Positions 36,491 to 45,330 of a stretch of 64,000 bases of DNA are shown here, piece after piece. The notes beneath the pieces were generated by a model. That model saw nothing but the letters and a program-made list of their open reading frames with translations, was not told where the DNA came from and made no database searches. Each line of letters begins with the position of its first letter. The stretch's first letter is position 1. The DNA comes from Paracoccaceae bacterium (lineage in GTDB: Bacteria; Pseudomonadota; Alphaproteobacteria; Rhodobacterales; Rhodobacteraceae), in contig WGNF01000003.1 of the NCBI GenBank assembly GCA_016124615.1, forward strand, positions 124,001-188,000, given 5' to 3'. The translations under genes were made by a program, and so were the position numbers.

Positions 36491-37193
36491 AACGTCGCAA
36501 CTGAACCTGCCGCTTTTGTCGCCGAGCCAGGCGCAGAAGCATGTGACCGTGAACGAGGCGCTGGCCCGGCTCGACGGGCTGACGCAGATGGTGCTGGCCT
36601 CGCGGACGGCGACGGTGCCGCCGCTGAGCGCGGAGGAGGGCACCAGCTATGCGGTGCCCGCGGGCGCGGTGAACGACTGGGCGGGCTGGGATGGCGCGGT
36701 GGCGACCTTTGCCAATGGCGGCTGGGTGTTCGCGGTGCCCCGGCGCGGCTGGCGCGGCTTTGTGGCCGACGAGAGCGTGACGGTGCTGCATGACGGCAAC
36801 GTCTGGCAGGCGGGGGCGCTGGCGCTGTCGCCGAACGGGGCGGGGACGTTCCTGAAGGTGGACGAGTTCGACCATGTGATCGGCGCCGGGGCGAGTTCGA
36901 CCACGACAGGGCAGATCGCCTCGGGCGTGATGGTGATCGCGGTGACGGCGCGGGTGCTTGTGGCGGTGACGGGGACGCTGACCGCGTGGCAGCTGGGCAC
37001 GGCGGGGGCGGCGGACCGGTTCGGCAGCGGGCTGGGCCTTGGCGCGGGGTCTTATGCGCGCGGGATGCTGTCGGCGCCGATGACCTATTGGGGCGCCGCG
37101 CCGCTGCTCTTGACGGCGACGGGGGGCGAGTTCGCGGGCGGAACGGTGCGGATCGCGGTGCATTCGCTCGACCTCAGCCTGCCGGGGATGTGA
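36483..37193 (+). CDS. DUF2793 protein, probable GTA-associated spike/fibre component
   Basis: The 236-residue protein has the DUF2793 N-terminal module (LPLLSPSQAQKHVTVNEALA, then GGWVFAVPRRGWRGFVADES; about residues 8-110), typically found at the base of phage tail or head fibres, and a C-terminal beta-rich domain of about 100 residues. It starts within the last codons of g15. DUF2793 genes accompany GTA clusters in relatives; whether it is a head spike, a fibre or an accessory adhesin cannot be told from sequence. Confidence 0.7.
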   Translation: MAETSQLNLPLLSPSQAQKHVTVNEALARLDGLTQMVLASRTATVPPLSAEEGTSYAVPAGAVNDWAGWDGAVATFANGGWVFAVPRRGWRGFVADESVTVLHDGNVWQAGALALSPNGAGTFLKVDEFDHVIGAGASSTTTGQIASGVMVIAVTARVLVAVTGTLTAWQLGTAGAADRFGSGLGLGAGSYARGMLSAPMTYWGAAPLLLTATGGEFAGGTVRIAVHSLDLSLPGM

Positions 37194-37194
37194 G

Positions 37195-37539
37195 ATGCGG
37201 CAGGTGCTGATGGGTGACGTGATCGCGGCGGCGCGGGTGCTGCTGGCCGATGACCCGCCGCATCGGCCGGTGCTGCTGGGCCGGATGATCCATCAGGCGG
37301 AGCAGGCCGACCACTATCGCAAGCGACTGGGCCGCAATCATCCGGACTGGGGCAACGGCAGCCTGATGGCGGCGGCGGGGGTCTGGCCGCAGGCGCCGGA
37401 ACCGTTCCTGAGCGACCCGGACTACCTTGACTGCCTCGACATGGTTCTGGTGCGGCTGGCGTTGCGGCGGTGCCGCCGCAAGCCGGTTTTTTCAAGCTGC
37501 CGCTCTTTCCAGATGAAAACGGTCGACTATCTGGTGTAA
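37195..37539 (+). CDS. Small conserved protein at the end of the GTA operon
   Basis: The 114-residue protein resembles the DUF7742-type proteins I associate with the GTA-cysE junction: VLMGDVIAAARVLLADDPPH, then MIHQAEQADHYRKRLGRNHP and a GNGSLMAAAG turn. It is helical, without a signal peptide. The last 25 residues, basic with three cysteines, look less conserved. It begins 1 base after the DUF2793 stop and ends 25 bases before cysE. Function unknown; family name from memory only. Confidence 0.55.
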   Translation: MRQVLMGDVIAAARVLLADDPPHRPVLLGRMIHQAEQADHYRKRLGRNHPDWGNGSLMAAAGVWPQAPEPFLSDPDYLDCLDMVLVRLALRRCRRKPVFSSCRSFQMKTVDYLV

Positions 37540-37564
37540 GACAGTCGAAAGCGGAGGGCGCAGC

Positions 37565-38377
37565 ATGGCGGAAACCAGAGCCAAGGTGGCAACGATCGAC
37601 CCGGTCTGGACGCGCATCGGCGACGAGGCGCGGGCAGCCTTGCGCAACGAGCCGCTGCTGGGCGGGCTGCTGCATTCGAGCCTGCTGCACCACCCGACGA
37701 TGGAACGGGCGCTGGCCTACCGGTTTTCGCTGAAGCTCGCCTCGGGCGAGATCGGCGAGCAGATCCTGCGCGAGATCGCCGACGAGGCCTATTCCAGCGA
37801 TCCGGGGCTGGGGCAGGCGGCGCGGGCCGATATCGTGGCGGTGCATGACCGCGATCCGGCCTGCCATCGGTTCCTGCAGCCGGTGCTGTTCTTCAAGGGC
37901 TATCAGGCGGTGCAGGCCTACCGGGTCGGCCACTGGCTGTGGACGCAGGGGCGGGCCGATCTGGCCTATCTGATCCAGATGCGGGTATCCGAGGTGTTCG
38001 GCGTCGATATCCATCCGGCGGCTCGGATGGGGCGGGGCATCATGATCGACCACGCCCATTCCATCGTCATCGGCGAAACCGCGGTGGTGGGCGACAACGT
38101 GTCGATGCTGCATTCGGTGACGCTGGGCGGCACCGGCAAGGAGGATGGCGACCGGCATCCGAAGATCGGCAACGGCGTGATGATCGGCGCCGGGGCGAAG
38201 GTGCTGGGCAACATCAAGGTGGGTGAAAACAGCCGGATCGCGGCCGGGTCGGTGGTGCTGCACGATGTGCCGTGCTGCAAGACGGTGGCGGGCGTGCCGG
38301 CGCGGATCGTTGGCGATGCGGGATGCGATCAGCCCTCGGTGAAGATGGACCAGTTGCTGAGCGAAGACGGGTTCTGA
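37565..38377 (+). CDS. cysE: Serine O-acetyltransferase
   Basis: CysE acetylates serine as the first step of cysteine synthesis. The 270-residue enzyme has the N-terminal helical domain and a C-terminal left-handed beta helix of hexapeptide repeats (MLHSVTLGGTGKEDGDRHPK, then IGNGVMIGAGAKVLGNIKVG). The catalytic H in DHAHSIVIGETAVVG is intact. GCGGAGGG lies upstream of the ATG. It is on the GTA strand, 25 bases after the last GTA-linked gene, and marks the right boundary of the cluster as in R. capsulatus. It probably also has its own transcription. Confidence 0.95.
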   Translation: MAETRAKVATIDPVWTRIGDEARAALRNEPLLGGLLHSSLLHHPTMERALAYRFSLKLASGEIGEQILREIADEAYSSDPGLGQAARADIVAVHDRDPACHRFLQPVLFFKGYQAVQAYRVGHWLWTQGRADLAYLIQMRVSEVFGVDIHPAARMGRGIMIDHAHSIVIGETAVVGDNVSMLHSVTLGGTGKEDGDRHPKIGNGVMIGAGAKVLGNIKVGENSRIAAGSVVLHDVPCCKTVAGVPARIVGDAGCDQPSVKMDQLLSEDGF

Positions 38378-38398
38378 AGCGGTCGGGGTGAGAAGAGC

Positions 38399-38456
38399 GG
38401 GGGCCGTCTGCCCCCCCGGCCAGCCCACGGACAGTATTTTCACCGGGAAGAATGAA
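38399..38456 (+). repeat. Intergenic element, second subfamily
   Basis: GGGGGC-CGTCT-GCCCCC hairpin followed by a degenerate tail AGTATTTTCACCGGGAAGAA then TGAAC. Related copies lie at 45841-45910 and around 51145-51172 and 51787-51816. Confidence 0.55.
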
Positions 38457-38458
38457 CA

Positions 38459-38497
38459 GGGGCCGGGACGCTTTGACGCCCCGGCCCTCTTTGTTTT
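38459..38497 (+). terminator. Terminator of cysE
   Basis: GGGGCCGGG (38459-38467) pairs with CCCCGGCCC (38479-38487) and is followed by TCTTTGTTTTC. It separates cysE from the convergent pdhC. Confidence 0.75.
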
Positions 38498-38518
38498 CAG
38501 GCGCTTGCGGTGCGTGGC

Positions 38519-39817
38519 TCAGGCGAGCATGGCGACCGGGTTTTCCAGATTCTCGATGATCGCCTTGAGGAACTGGGCGCCGAGCGCGCCGTCGATCACG
38601 CGGTGGTCGACCGAGAGGGTCATCGACATGACGGTGGCGACGCCGACGGTGCCGTCTTTCAGCACCACCGGTTTCTTGACCCCGGCGCCGACGGCGAGGA
38701 TGGAGCCGTGCGGCGGGTTGATGACGGCGTCGAAGTTGTCGATGCCGAACATGCCGAGGTTGGAGATGGCGAAGCTGCCGCCCTGATATTCGGCGGGGGC
38801 GAGTTTGCGGGTCTTGGCGCGGGCGGCGAGGTCTTTCATCTCGGCCGAGAGGGCGGAGATGGATTTCTGGTGGGCGTCGCGCAGGACGGGGGTGAAGAGC
38901 CCGCCCTCGATGGCGACGGCGACGGCCACGTCGGAGGGTTTCAGGCGCAGGATGCGGTCGCCGGCCCAGACGGCGTTGGCATTCGGCACCGCCTGCAGGG
39001 CGAGGGCGCAGGCCTTGATGATGAAATCGTTCACCGAAAGCTTGATGCCGCGGGGGTGAAGCTGGGTGTTCAGCGTCTCGCGGAAGGCCATCAGCGCGTC
39101 AAGCTGCACGTCGCGGCGCAGGTAGAAGTGCGGGATGGTCTGCTTCGCCTCGGTCAGGCGGGCGGCGATGGTCTTGCGCATGCCGTCGAGGGTGATTTCC
39201 TCGTAAGCGCGGTCGGCGAACAGCTTCTTGACGGTCTCGGCCGACATGCCGGTGGGCATCGCGGTTGCCGCGGCCGTCGTGGGGGCCGGGGCGGGTGCGG
39301 CGGCGGCGGGCGCGGTGGCCGGGGTCGCGACCCTGCCCTCGACATCGGCCTTGACGATGCGGCCATGCGGGCCGGAGCCTTGCACCTTGGTCAGGTCGAG
39401 CCCCTTTTCGGCCGCGATGCGGCGGGCGAGGGGCGAGGCGAAGACGCGGGCGCCCTCGACGCGCGGGGCGGCGGGGGCCGGGGTGGCGACGGCGGCCGGA
39501 GCTGGAGCCGGGGCTTTCGGCGCTTCGGCCGCCGCCGGGGCGGCTTTCGGGGCGGGGGCGGCGTCGGCGCTTTCGCCCTCCTCCACCAGCACGGCGATCG
39601 GGGTGTTGACCTTCACGCCCGCGGTGCCTTCGGCGACCAGGAGCTTGCCGACGATCCCCTCATCCACCGCCTCGAATTCCATCGTGGCCTTGTCGGTCTC
39701 GATCTCGGCGAGGATGTCGCCGGATTTGACGGTCTGGCCCTCTTTCACCAGCCATTTCGCCAGCGTGCCCTCTTCCATCGTGGGCGAGAGCGCGGGCATC
39801 AGAATTTCGGTCGCCAT
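38519..39817 (-). CDS. pdhC: Pyruvate dehydrogenase E2, dihydrolipoamide acetyltransferase
   Basis: The E2 core transfers acetyl groups to CoA. The 432-residue protein has one lipoyl domain with the lipoylated K43 in [12 protein letters not shown], a proline/alanine linker, a peripheral subunit-binding domain ([20 protein letters not shown], about 150-190) and the catalytic domain ending with [11 protein letters not shown], which contains the HxxxDG active site. The start at 39817 has AAGGAGAG upstream; the longer frame lacks such a site. Its lipoyl domain is almost identical at DNA level to that of pdhB. A 95-codon gene separates it from pdhB. Confidence 0.96.
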   Translation of the reverse strand: MATEILMPALSPTMEEGTLAKWLVKEGQTVKSGDILAEIETDKATMEFEAVDEGIVGKLLVAEGTAGVKVNTPIAVLVEEGESADAAPAPKAAPAAAEAPKAPAPAPAAVATPAPAAPRVEGARVFASPLARRIAAEKGLDLTKVQGSGPHGRIVKADVEGRVATPATAPAAAAPAPAPTTAAATAMPTGMSAETVKKLFADRAYEEITLDGMRKTIAARLTEAKQTIPHFYLRRDVQLDALMAFRETLNTQLHPRGIKLSVNDFIIKACALALQAVPNANAVWAGDRILRLKPSDVAVAVAIEGGLFTPVLRDAHQKSISALSAEMKDLAARAKTRKLAPAEYQGGSFAISNLGMFGIDNFDAVINPPHGSILAVGAGVKKPVVLKDGTVGVATVMSMTLSVDHRVIDGALGAQFLKAIIENLENPVAMLA

Positions 39818-39827
39818 TTCTCTCTCC

Positions 39828-40115
39828 TTATTCCCGTCCAGTTTCGATAAGGCACAACGTGTAATGTGGGTTCTCTCCCACACTAAAGGTTGGATGAGGG
39901 CCGCTACGTCTTACTTCCAAAAGGCTCCTGCGTTCGGGCCTACCCGGATGTGCAGAAATTGCACTCATCACAACTTCCTCGAAGCTGAGATGACGCGCCG
40001 CGAGCGCCTTCATTGCGATCTCGGCCTGCTCTTCTGACAATCGGTGTATCGGTACATCCAAGTGCTCAATTTCGTTGCTGCCGTCATATTGAGTGAAGCG
40101 CCAAACCTTGCTCAT
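39828..40115 (-). CDS. Small hypothetical protein inserted in the pdh operon
   Basis: The 95-residue product matches no family known to me. It is soluble, with a helical middle ([20 protein letters not shown]) and a basic C-terminal half. It starts 5 bases after the pdhB stop and ends 11 bases before pdhC, so it must be cotranscribed, yet its GC content is plainly lower than that of the flanking pdh genes. E1-E2 interruptions of this sort are not part of the usual operon. The start at 40115 gives [10 protein letters not shown]. Confidence 0.55.
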   Translation of the reverse strand: MSKVWRFTQYDGSNEIEHLDVPIHRLSEEQAEIAMKALAARHLSFEEVVMSAISAHPGRPERRSLLEVRRSGPHPTFSVGENPHYTLCLIETGRE

Positions 40116-40119
40116 GGCG

Positions 40120-41505
40120 TCACCGGTAGCAGACGGATTTGACGGCCTCGACCACCTCGGCACTGGTAACGAGGGCGAGTTTTTCGAGGTTGGCGGCGTA
40201 GGGCATCGGCACGTCCTTGCCGGTGCAGTTGATCACCGGCGCGTCGAGGTAGTCGAAGGCGCGCATCATGATCGTGGCCGAGAGGTGGTTGCCGATGGCG
40301 CCCACCGGCCAGCCCTCTTCCACCGTCACGCAGCGGTTGGTCTTCATCACCGAGGCGAGCACGGTGTCGTAGTCGATCGGGCGCAGGGTGCGGAGGTCGA
40401 TCACTTCGGCGCTGATGCCGTCTTTGGCAAGGATATCCGCGGCTTCCAGCGCGTATTGCATGCCGATGCCGAAGCTGACGATGGTCACGTCGCTGCCTTC
40501 GCGCCACACCCTCGCCTTGCCGAAGGGGATGGTGAAATCGGGCAGGTCGGGCACCTCGAACGAGCGGCCGTAGAGGATCTCGTTTTCGAGGAAGATCACC
40601 GGGTTATTGTCGCGGATCGCGGTTTTCAGCAGACCCTTGGCGTCGGCGGCCGAGTAGGGCATGACGACGCGAAGGCCGGGCACCATCGCATACCAGGCGG
40701 CGTAGTCCTGGCTGTGCTGGGCGCCGACGCGGGCGGCGGCACCGTTGGCGCCGCGGAAGACGATCGGGCAGCCCATCTGGCCGCCCGACATGTAAAGCGT
40801 CTTGGCAGCCGAATTGATAATCTGGTCAATGGCCTGCATGGCGAAGTTGAAGGTCATGTACTCGACGATGGGGCGCAGGCCGCCGAAGGCCGCGCCGACC
40901 GCGATGCCGGTGAAGCCGTGTTCGGTGATCGGCGTGTCGATCACGCGCTTTTCGCCGAATTCATCCAGCATGCCCTGGCTGATCTTGTAGGCGCCCTGAT
41001 ACTCGCCGACTTCCTCGCCCATCAGGAAGACCTCGGGCGTGGTGCGCATCTCTTCGCTCATCGCCTCGCGGAGGGCTTCGCGGACGGTCATCGTCTTCAT
41101 CGCGGTGCCCGCCGGCCAGTCGGGCGAGGCGTTGGAGTGTACGGCTGCCGGGGCGGCGGCCACCGCCGGTGCGGCGGCGGCCACCGCCGGTGCGGCGGCG
41201 GCGGCTTTCGGCGCCTCGGCGGCCGGGGCGGCTTTCGGCGCCGGGGCGGCGTCGGCGCTTTCGCCTTCTTCCATCAGCACGGCGATGGGGGTGTTGACCT
41301 TCACCCCGGCGGTGCCTTCGGCGACCAGCAGCTTGCCGACGATCCCCTCGTCCACCGCTTCGAATTCCATCGTCGCCTTATCGGTCTCGATCTCGGCGAG
41401 GATCTGGCCGGATTTGACCGTATCGCCCTCTTTCACCAGCCATTTCGACAGTGTGCCCTCTTCCATCGTGGGCGACAGCGCGGGCATCAGAATTTCGGTT
41501 GCCAT
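40120..41505 (-). CDS. pdhB: Pyruvate dehydrogenase E1 beta with N-terminal lipoyl domain
   Basis: The 461-residue chain has a lipoyl domain (1-80, lipoylated K43 in [12 protein letters not shown]), an alanine-rich linker built from a repeated [13 protein letters not shown] unit, and the transketolase-like E1-beta body (from about 135; [55 protein letters not shown]). A lipoyl domain on E1 beta is an alphaproteobacterial trait. It lies between pdhA (12-base gap) and the small inserted gene. Confidence 0.96.
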   Translation of the reverse strand: MATEILMPALSPTMEEGTLSKWLVKEGDTVKSGQILAEIETDKATMEFEAVDEGIVGKLLVAEGTAGVKVNTPIAVLMEEGESADAAPAPKAAPAAEAPKAAAAAPAVAAAAPAVAAAPAAVHSNASPDWPAGTAMKTMTVREALREAMSEEMRTTPEVFLMGEEVGEYQGAYKISQGMLDEFGEKRVIDTPITEHGFTGIAVGAAFGGLRPIVEYMTFNFAMQAIDQIINSAAKTLYMSGGQMGCPIVFRGANGAAARVGAQHSQDYAAWYAMVPGLRVVMPYSAADAKGLLKTAIRDNNPVIFLENEILYGRSFEVPDLPDFTIPFGKARVWREGSDVTIVSFGIGMQYALEAADILAKDGISAEVIDLRTLRPIDYDTVLASVMKTNRCVTVEEGWPVGAIGNHLSATIMMRAFDYLDAPVINCTGKDVPMPYAANLEKLALVTSAEVVEAVKSVCYR

Positions 41506-41517
41506 GATGTCTCCCCC

Positions 41518-42507
41518 TCAGGCGTAGATGTCGGTCCAAAGCTCGCTCAGCGCGGGCTCCGGGCTGTCTTTGGCGAATTCGGCGGCGTCGTTGACGCGGG
41601 CCTTGATCTCTTTGTCGATGGCCTTCAGGTCATCGTCGGTGGCGTGGTTGCCTTGCAGGATCAGTTCGCGGACGTGTTCGATGGCGTCCTTCTCGTCGCG
41701 CATTTTCTGCACCTCTTCGCGGGTGCGGTATTTCGCCGGGTCCGACATCGAGTGGCCGCGATAGCGGTAGGTGATCATTTCGAGGATGTAGGGGCCGTCG
41801 CCCGCGCGGCAGACCGCGATGGCCTTTTCGCCCGCGGCGCGCACGGCCTGCACGTCCATCCCGTCGACCGCCTCGCCCTGAATGCCGTAAGCCAGCCCCC
41901 GCCCGAAGAGCGAGGTGGACTTGGTCGAGCGCTTCATGCTCGTGCCCATCGCATACTGGTTGTTTTCAATGACGAAGATCACCGGCAGGTTCCACAGCTC
42001 GGCCATGTTGTAGGCCTCGTAGACCTGGCCCTGGTTGGCCGCGCCGTCGCCGAAATAGGCGAACGTCACCCGCTTGTTGTCGAGGTACTTGTCGGCGAAG
42101 GCGAGGCCCGCGCCCAGCGGCACTTGCGCGCCAACGATGCCGTGGCCGCCGTAGAAGTGCTTTTCCTTCGAGAACATGTGCATCGAGCCGCCCTTGCCGT
42201 GGCTGTAGCCGCCCTCGCGCCCGGTCAGTTCGGCCATCACGCCCTTTGGGTCCATGCCGCAGGCCAGCATGTGGCCGTGGTCGCGGTAGCTGGTGATGCG
42301 CTTGTCGCCTTCCTCCGCCGCCGCTTCGAGACCGACGACGACGGCCTCTTGCCCGATGTAGAGGTGGCAGAAGCCGCCGATCAGGCCCATCCCGTAAAGC
42401 TGGCCCGCCTTTTCCTCGAATCGGCGGATCAGCAGCATCTCGCGGTAGTAGTGCAGCAAATCTTCTTTTGAACTGTTCGATTTGACCGGTGTCTTTCGCG
42501 TCGCCAT
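41518..42507 (-). CDS. pdhA: Pyruvate dehydrogenase E1 alpha
   Basis: E1 alpha decarboxylates pyruvate with thiamine diphosphate. In the 329 residues, the ThDP motif FGDGAANQGQVYEAYNMAEL with a following VIENNQYAMG is intact, as are the loop GYRYRGHSMSDPAKY-like TYRYRGHSMSDPAKYRT and its conserved serines. The start at 42507 follows GGGAGG. It is the first gene of the operon; a perfect palindrome lies about 30 bases upstream. Confidence 0.96.
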   Translation of the reverse strand: MATRKTPVKSNSSKEDLLHYYREMLLIRRFEEKAGQLYGMGLIGGFCHLYIGQEAVVVGLEAAAEEGDKRITSYRDHGHMLACGMDPKGVMAELTGREGGYSHGKGGSMHMFSKEKHFYGGHGIVGAQVPLGAGLAFADKYLDNKRVTFAYFGDGAANQGQVYEAYNMAELWNLPVIFVIENNQYAMGTSMKRSTKSTSLFGRGLAYGIQGEAVDGMDVQAVRAAGEKAIAVCRAGDGPYILEMITYRYRGHSMSDPAKYRTREEVQKMRDEKDAIEHVRELILQGNHATDDDLKAIDKEIKARVNDAAEFAKDSPEPALSELWTDIYA

Positions 42508-42535
42508 GCCGGGGCCTCCCATCGTCGCGCGGATA

Positions 42536-42549
42536 GTTTAACGTTAAAC
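42536..42549. promoter_or_regulatory. Palindromic operator candidate upstream of pdhA
   Basis: GTTTAACGTTAAAC is a perfect 14-base palindrome in an otherwise GC-rich gap. On the minus strand TATAGG (42556-42551), a possible -10 element, lies directly upstream, so the palindrome would cover the transcript start. The regulator is unknown. Confidence 0.5.
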
Positions 42550-42641
42550 GACCTATAGCCTATCGGGATTTACAGGGCGAGAGCAAATTCGCCGACCGGG
42601 GCGGGCGGCGTTTGCATGGCTCGGGGCGCCCCGGCGGGCGG

Positions 42642-43124
42642 TCAGCCCTTGGGCATCGTCGGCGGTGCGGCGACATAGAACGGGGTCGCGGGCGCCACCC
42701 CCGGCGGCAGCGCGGCGGGCATCGCCGGGCCCGGATCGCCGAGCGACCGGACATAGCGGTAGAGCGAGCGCAGATCGCTCTCGTCCATCGCCTGGACGTT
42801 GTAGAACGGCATAGGCGGCTTGGTGGTGAAGGTCTTGGCGTATTGGACGAAGGCGTCCTCGGTCATGTCGGACAGCTTCAGCCGGATATTCGCCGGGTAG
42901 GTGGTGCCCCAGGGCCCCTGCCAGCCGATCGCGGTTCCGGCCAGCGCCTTCGCCGGGTCGATCTTGCCGCCGGATTCGTTGTATCCGGCCGTGTGGCAAT
43001 CGTTGCAGCCGCCGGTGATCGACACCTGCAACCCGCGTGCAACCGAGATGTCGCCCGCCCCCGCCAAGGCCGGAACCGGCGCGCCCAGCACGCCCGTCAG
43101 CACCACCGCCAAAGTCATTCGCAT
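42642..43124 (-). CDS. c-type cytochrome
   Basis: The 160-residue protein has a signal peptide (LAVVLTGVLGAPVPALAG) and a single haem motif CNDCH at residues 40-44, with a methionine-rich second half (TTKPPMPFYNVQAMDESDLR) from which the sixth ligand probably comes. It ends in a proline-rich tail. It should be periplasmic and carry electrons, but no partner oxidase or dehydrogenase is adjacent. The start at 43124 follows GGGGAGG. Confidence 0.82.
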   Translation of the reverse strand: MRMTLAVVLTGVLGAPVPALAGAGDISVARGLQVSITGGCNDCHTAGYNESGGKIDPAKALAGTAIGWQGPWGTTYPANIRLKLSDMTEDAFVQYAKTFTTKPPMPFYNVQAMDESDLRSLYRYVRSLGDPGPAMPAALPPGVAPATPFYVAAPPTMPKG

Positions 43125-43246
43125 CGAAGGAACCTCCCCGGGGCGATGTGTCAAAGCTGGTTGGCGGGGCTCCGTTCCGGCCCGCCCGCGACGGCCGTCC
43201 CCGCGCGAAGGATGCGCCCGGCCCCCGAGTCCCGCAAGATCGGCGT

Positions 43247-43549
43247 TCAGCGGATCAGGATCTCGTCGGGGCGCATGTAGCCCAGCACGTCGCGGGCCTG
43301 CTGGCCCAGCAGGTCAAGGTCGAGATAGCCATCCGACAGCCGCCGGGTCTTGTTCTTGAGGGTGTCAAGCTGGGCCTGCAGGCTGTCGCGCTCGGCCTTC
43401 AGGTCGCGCGCCTCGGCATCGACCTGCACGCGGCGGAACAGGCCATAATCTCCCTGCACGGCGGCAAAGGTGAAGTAGGTGCCTGCGGTGAACGCCACCG
43501 CGAAGTAGATCAATGCGCCGATCGGGGGGCGCTTTCTGTTGCCGGTCAT
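43247..43549 (-). CDS. ftsB: FtsB/DivIC-type cell-division protein
   Basis: The 100-residue bitopic protein has a transmembrane helix at about 11-30 (GALIYFAVAFTAGTYFTFAA), a coiled coil at about 38-72 (ARDLKAERDSLQAQLDTLKN) and the conserved close LLGQQARDVLGYMRPDEILI. It should join the FtsBLQ complex that activates septal wall synthesis. The chosen start gives MTGNRKRPP; the frame extends upstream without a ribosome site. In many relatives this gene lies near eno or pdhA, as here. Confidence 0.85.
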   Translation of the reverse strand: MTGNRKRPPIGALIYFAVAFTAGTYFTFAAVQGDYGLFRRVQVDAEARDLKAERDSLQAQLDTLKNKTRRLSDGYLDLDLLGQQARDVLGYMRPDEILIR

Positions 43550-43669
43550 GCACTGCCTCGCGCAGGTCTCTTTGGACCCTGACACTGATTCTTGCACAGA
43601 GGAGTGGCTTTGGGAATCCCCCGGTGGCATTTTTCCTTTCAGCTACCCCGCTTGTGAAGGAAAGTTGCC

Positions 43670-45286
43670 ATGCTGCCGCCCCGCGCCGAATTCCCGGGTC
43701 ATGATGTGACCAACCAGCCCGCCGCCCGCGGCGATGCCGATCTTTGGGCCGACGATCCCGCCCTGTCCGCCCTTGCGGCGGCGTTGGGCGGCGACGGCGC
43801 GCATCTGGCGGCACGCGGCCGGGCGCTGGGAACGGTGGACATGCGCGCGGCGGGGCGCGAGGCGATGCGGGTGCTGCCCGACCTGCGGCTGTTCGATGCC
43901 GGCGGGCGGCGGCTGGACGAGGTGGTGTTTCACCCCGCCTATCACCGGCTGATGGCCGAGGGTCTGGGCGCCGGTTATGCCGCGCTGCCGTGGGAAGGAG
44001 CGCCGGGCGGCCATGTCACTCATGCCGCGCTTCTCTACCTGCACACGCAGGTGGAGCCCGGCACCTGCTGCCCGATGACGATGACCTATGCCGCCGTGCC
44101 CGCGCTGGCCGCCGATCCCGCGCTGGCGGCGGTCTGGCGGCCCCGGCTCACCTCGCGGGTCTATGACCCTGCGGTGACCCCGGTGCCGCAGAAGCGGGGC
44201 GCGACGCTGGGCATGGCGATGACCGAAAAGCAGGGCGGGTCGGACGTGCGGGCCAATGCCACCCGCGCCACCCCCGACGGCCCCCATTACCGCCTGACCG
44301 GCCACAAATGGTTCTGCTCGGCGCCGATGTCCGACGGGTTCCTGACGCTGGCGCAGGCGCCGGGCGGGCTCACCTGTTTCCTCGTGCCGCGCTGGCTGGA
44401 GGGCGAGCGCAACGCCATCCGGCTGATGCGGCTGAAGGACAAGCTGGGCAACCGCGCCAATGCCTCGGCCGAGATCGAGTATGACGGCGCGCTGGCGCAT
44501 CGGCTGGGGGAGGAGGGGCAGGGCGTGCGCACCATCATCAAGATGGTCCACCACACCCGGCTTGACACCGCCGTGGCCCCGGCCGGGATCATGCGTGCCG
44601 CTTTGGTGGAGGCGCATCACTGGGTCAGCCACCGCGCCGCCTTCCAGCGCCGCCTGATCGACCAGCCGCTGATGGCCGCCGTGCTCGCCGACCTCAGCCT
44701 GGATTGGGAGGGCGCTACCGCGCTTGGCCTGCGCGTCGCCGCCGCGTTCGACGACCCGGCGCAGCGCGCCTTCGCCCGCCTCGGCGTGGCGCTGGCGAAG
44801 TACCTCTCCAACAAGCTCTGCCCGCCCGTGGTGGCCGAGGCGATGGAGGTGATGGGCGGCATGGGCTATGTCGAGGATACCGCGCTGCCCTGGCTTTACC
44901 GCGAAGCGCCGCTGAACGGTATCTGGGAAGGCTCGGGCAACGTCATCTGCCTCGACATCCTGCGCACCGTGGCAAAGGAACCCGCCGCCGTTGCCGCCGT
45001 CGATGCCGATCTCGACGCCGCCAAGGGCGCCGACCGCCGCTATGACGCGGCGCTGGCCGACCACCGCACCCGCTGGCCCGGCCCGCCGCCCGAGGCTGAG
45101 GCGCGCTGGTTCGCCGAATCCCTCGCCACGCTGCTGACCGCCGCCACCCTGATCCGCCACGCCCCCGCCGCCGTCGCCGATGGCTACGCCGCCGCCCGGC
45201 TTGCGCGGCAGGGCGGGCGCGCCGCGGGTGCCACCACCGGCCTTGATACCGGCGCCCTTATCGCCCGCCTCGGCCCCTCGACCTGA
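43670..45286 (+). CDS. aidB: AidB-like acyl-CoA dehydrogenase family protein
   Basis: The 538-residue flavoprotein shows AidB traits: MTEKQGGSDVRANATRAT, the FCSAPMSDGFLTLAQA segment and GGMGYVEDTALPWLYREAPL then IWEGSGNVICLDILR, all nearly as in E. coli AidB. AidB belongs to the adaptive response to alkylation damage, though its reaction is not settled. No ada-like regulator or alkyltransferase is adjacent. A plain acyl-CoA dehydrogenase role cannot be excluded. The ATG at 43670 gives MLPPRAEFPGHDV, which fits the family start. Confidence 0.85.
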   Translation: MLPPRAEFPGHDVTNQPAARGDADLWADDPALSALAAALGGDGAHLAARGRALGTVDMRAAGREAMRVLPDLRLFDAGGRRLDEVVFHPAYHRLMAEGLGAGYAALPWEGAPGGHVTHAALLYLHTQVEPGTCCPMTMTYAAVPALAADPALAAVWRPRLTSRVYDPAVTPVPQKRGATLGMAMTEKQGGSDVRANATRATPDGPHYRLTGHKWFCSAPMSDGFLTLAQAPGGLTCFLVPRWLEGERNAIRLMRLKDKLGNRANASAEIEYDGALAHRLGEEGQGVRTIIKMVHHTRLDTAVAPAGIMRAALVEAHHWVSHRAAFQRRLIDQPLMAAVLADLSLDWEGATALGLRVAAAFDDPAQRAFARLGVALAKYLSNKLCPPVVAEAMEVMGGMGYVEDTALPWLYREAPLNGIWEGSGNVICLDILRTVAKEPAAVAAVDADLDAAKGADRRYDAALADHRTRWPGPPPEAEARWFAESLATLLTAATLIRHAPAAVADGYAAARLARQGGRAAGATTGLDTGALIARLGPST

Positions 45287-45330
45287 GCCGCGGTCTGGGG
45301 CACTCTGGCCGCCGCACCCCGGAGGGATTC

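Noticed and set aside
22525-37539. Prophage interpretation of the structural cluster
   Set aside because: There is no integrase, repressor, replication or lysis gene, no att repeats and no composition change. Order and sizes match GTA g1-g15.
40093-42471. Open frame of nearly 800 codons on the plus strand across pdhA and pdhB
   Set aside because: It is antisense to two clear enzyme genes, and its glycine/valine/arginine/histidine-rich composition fits no protein family.
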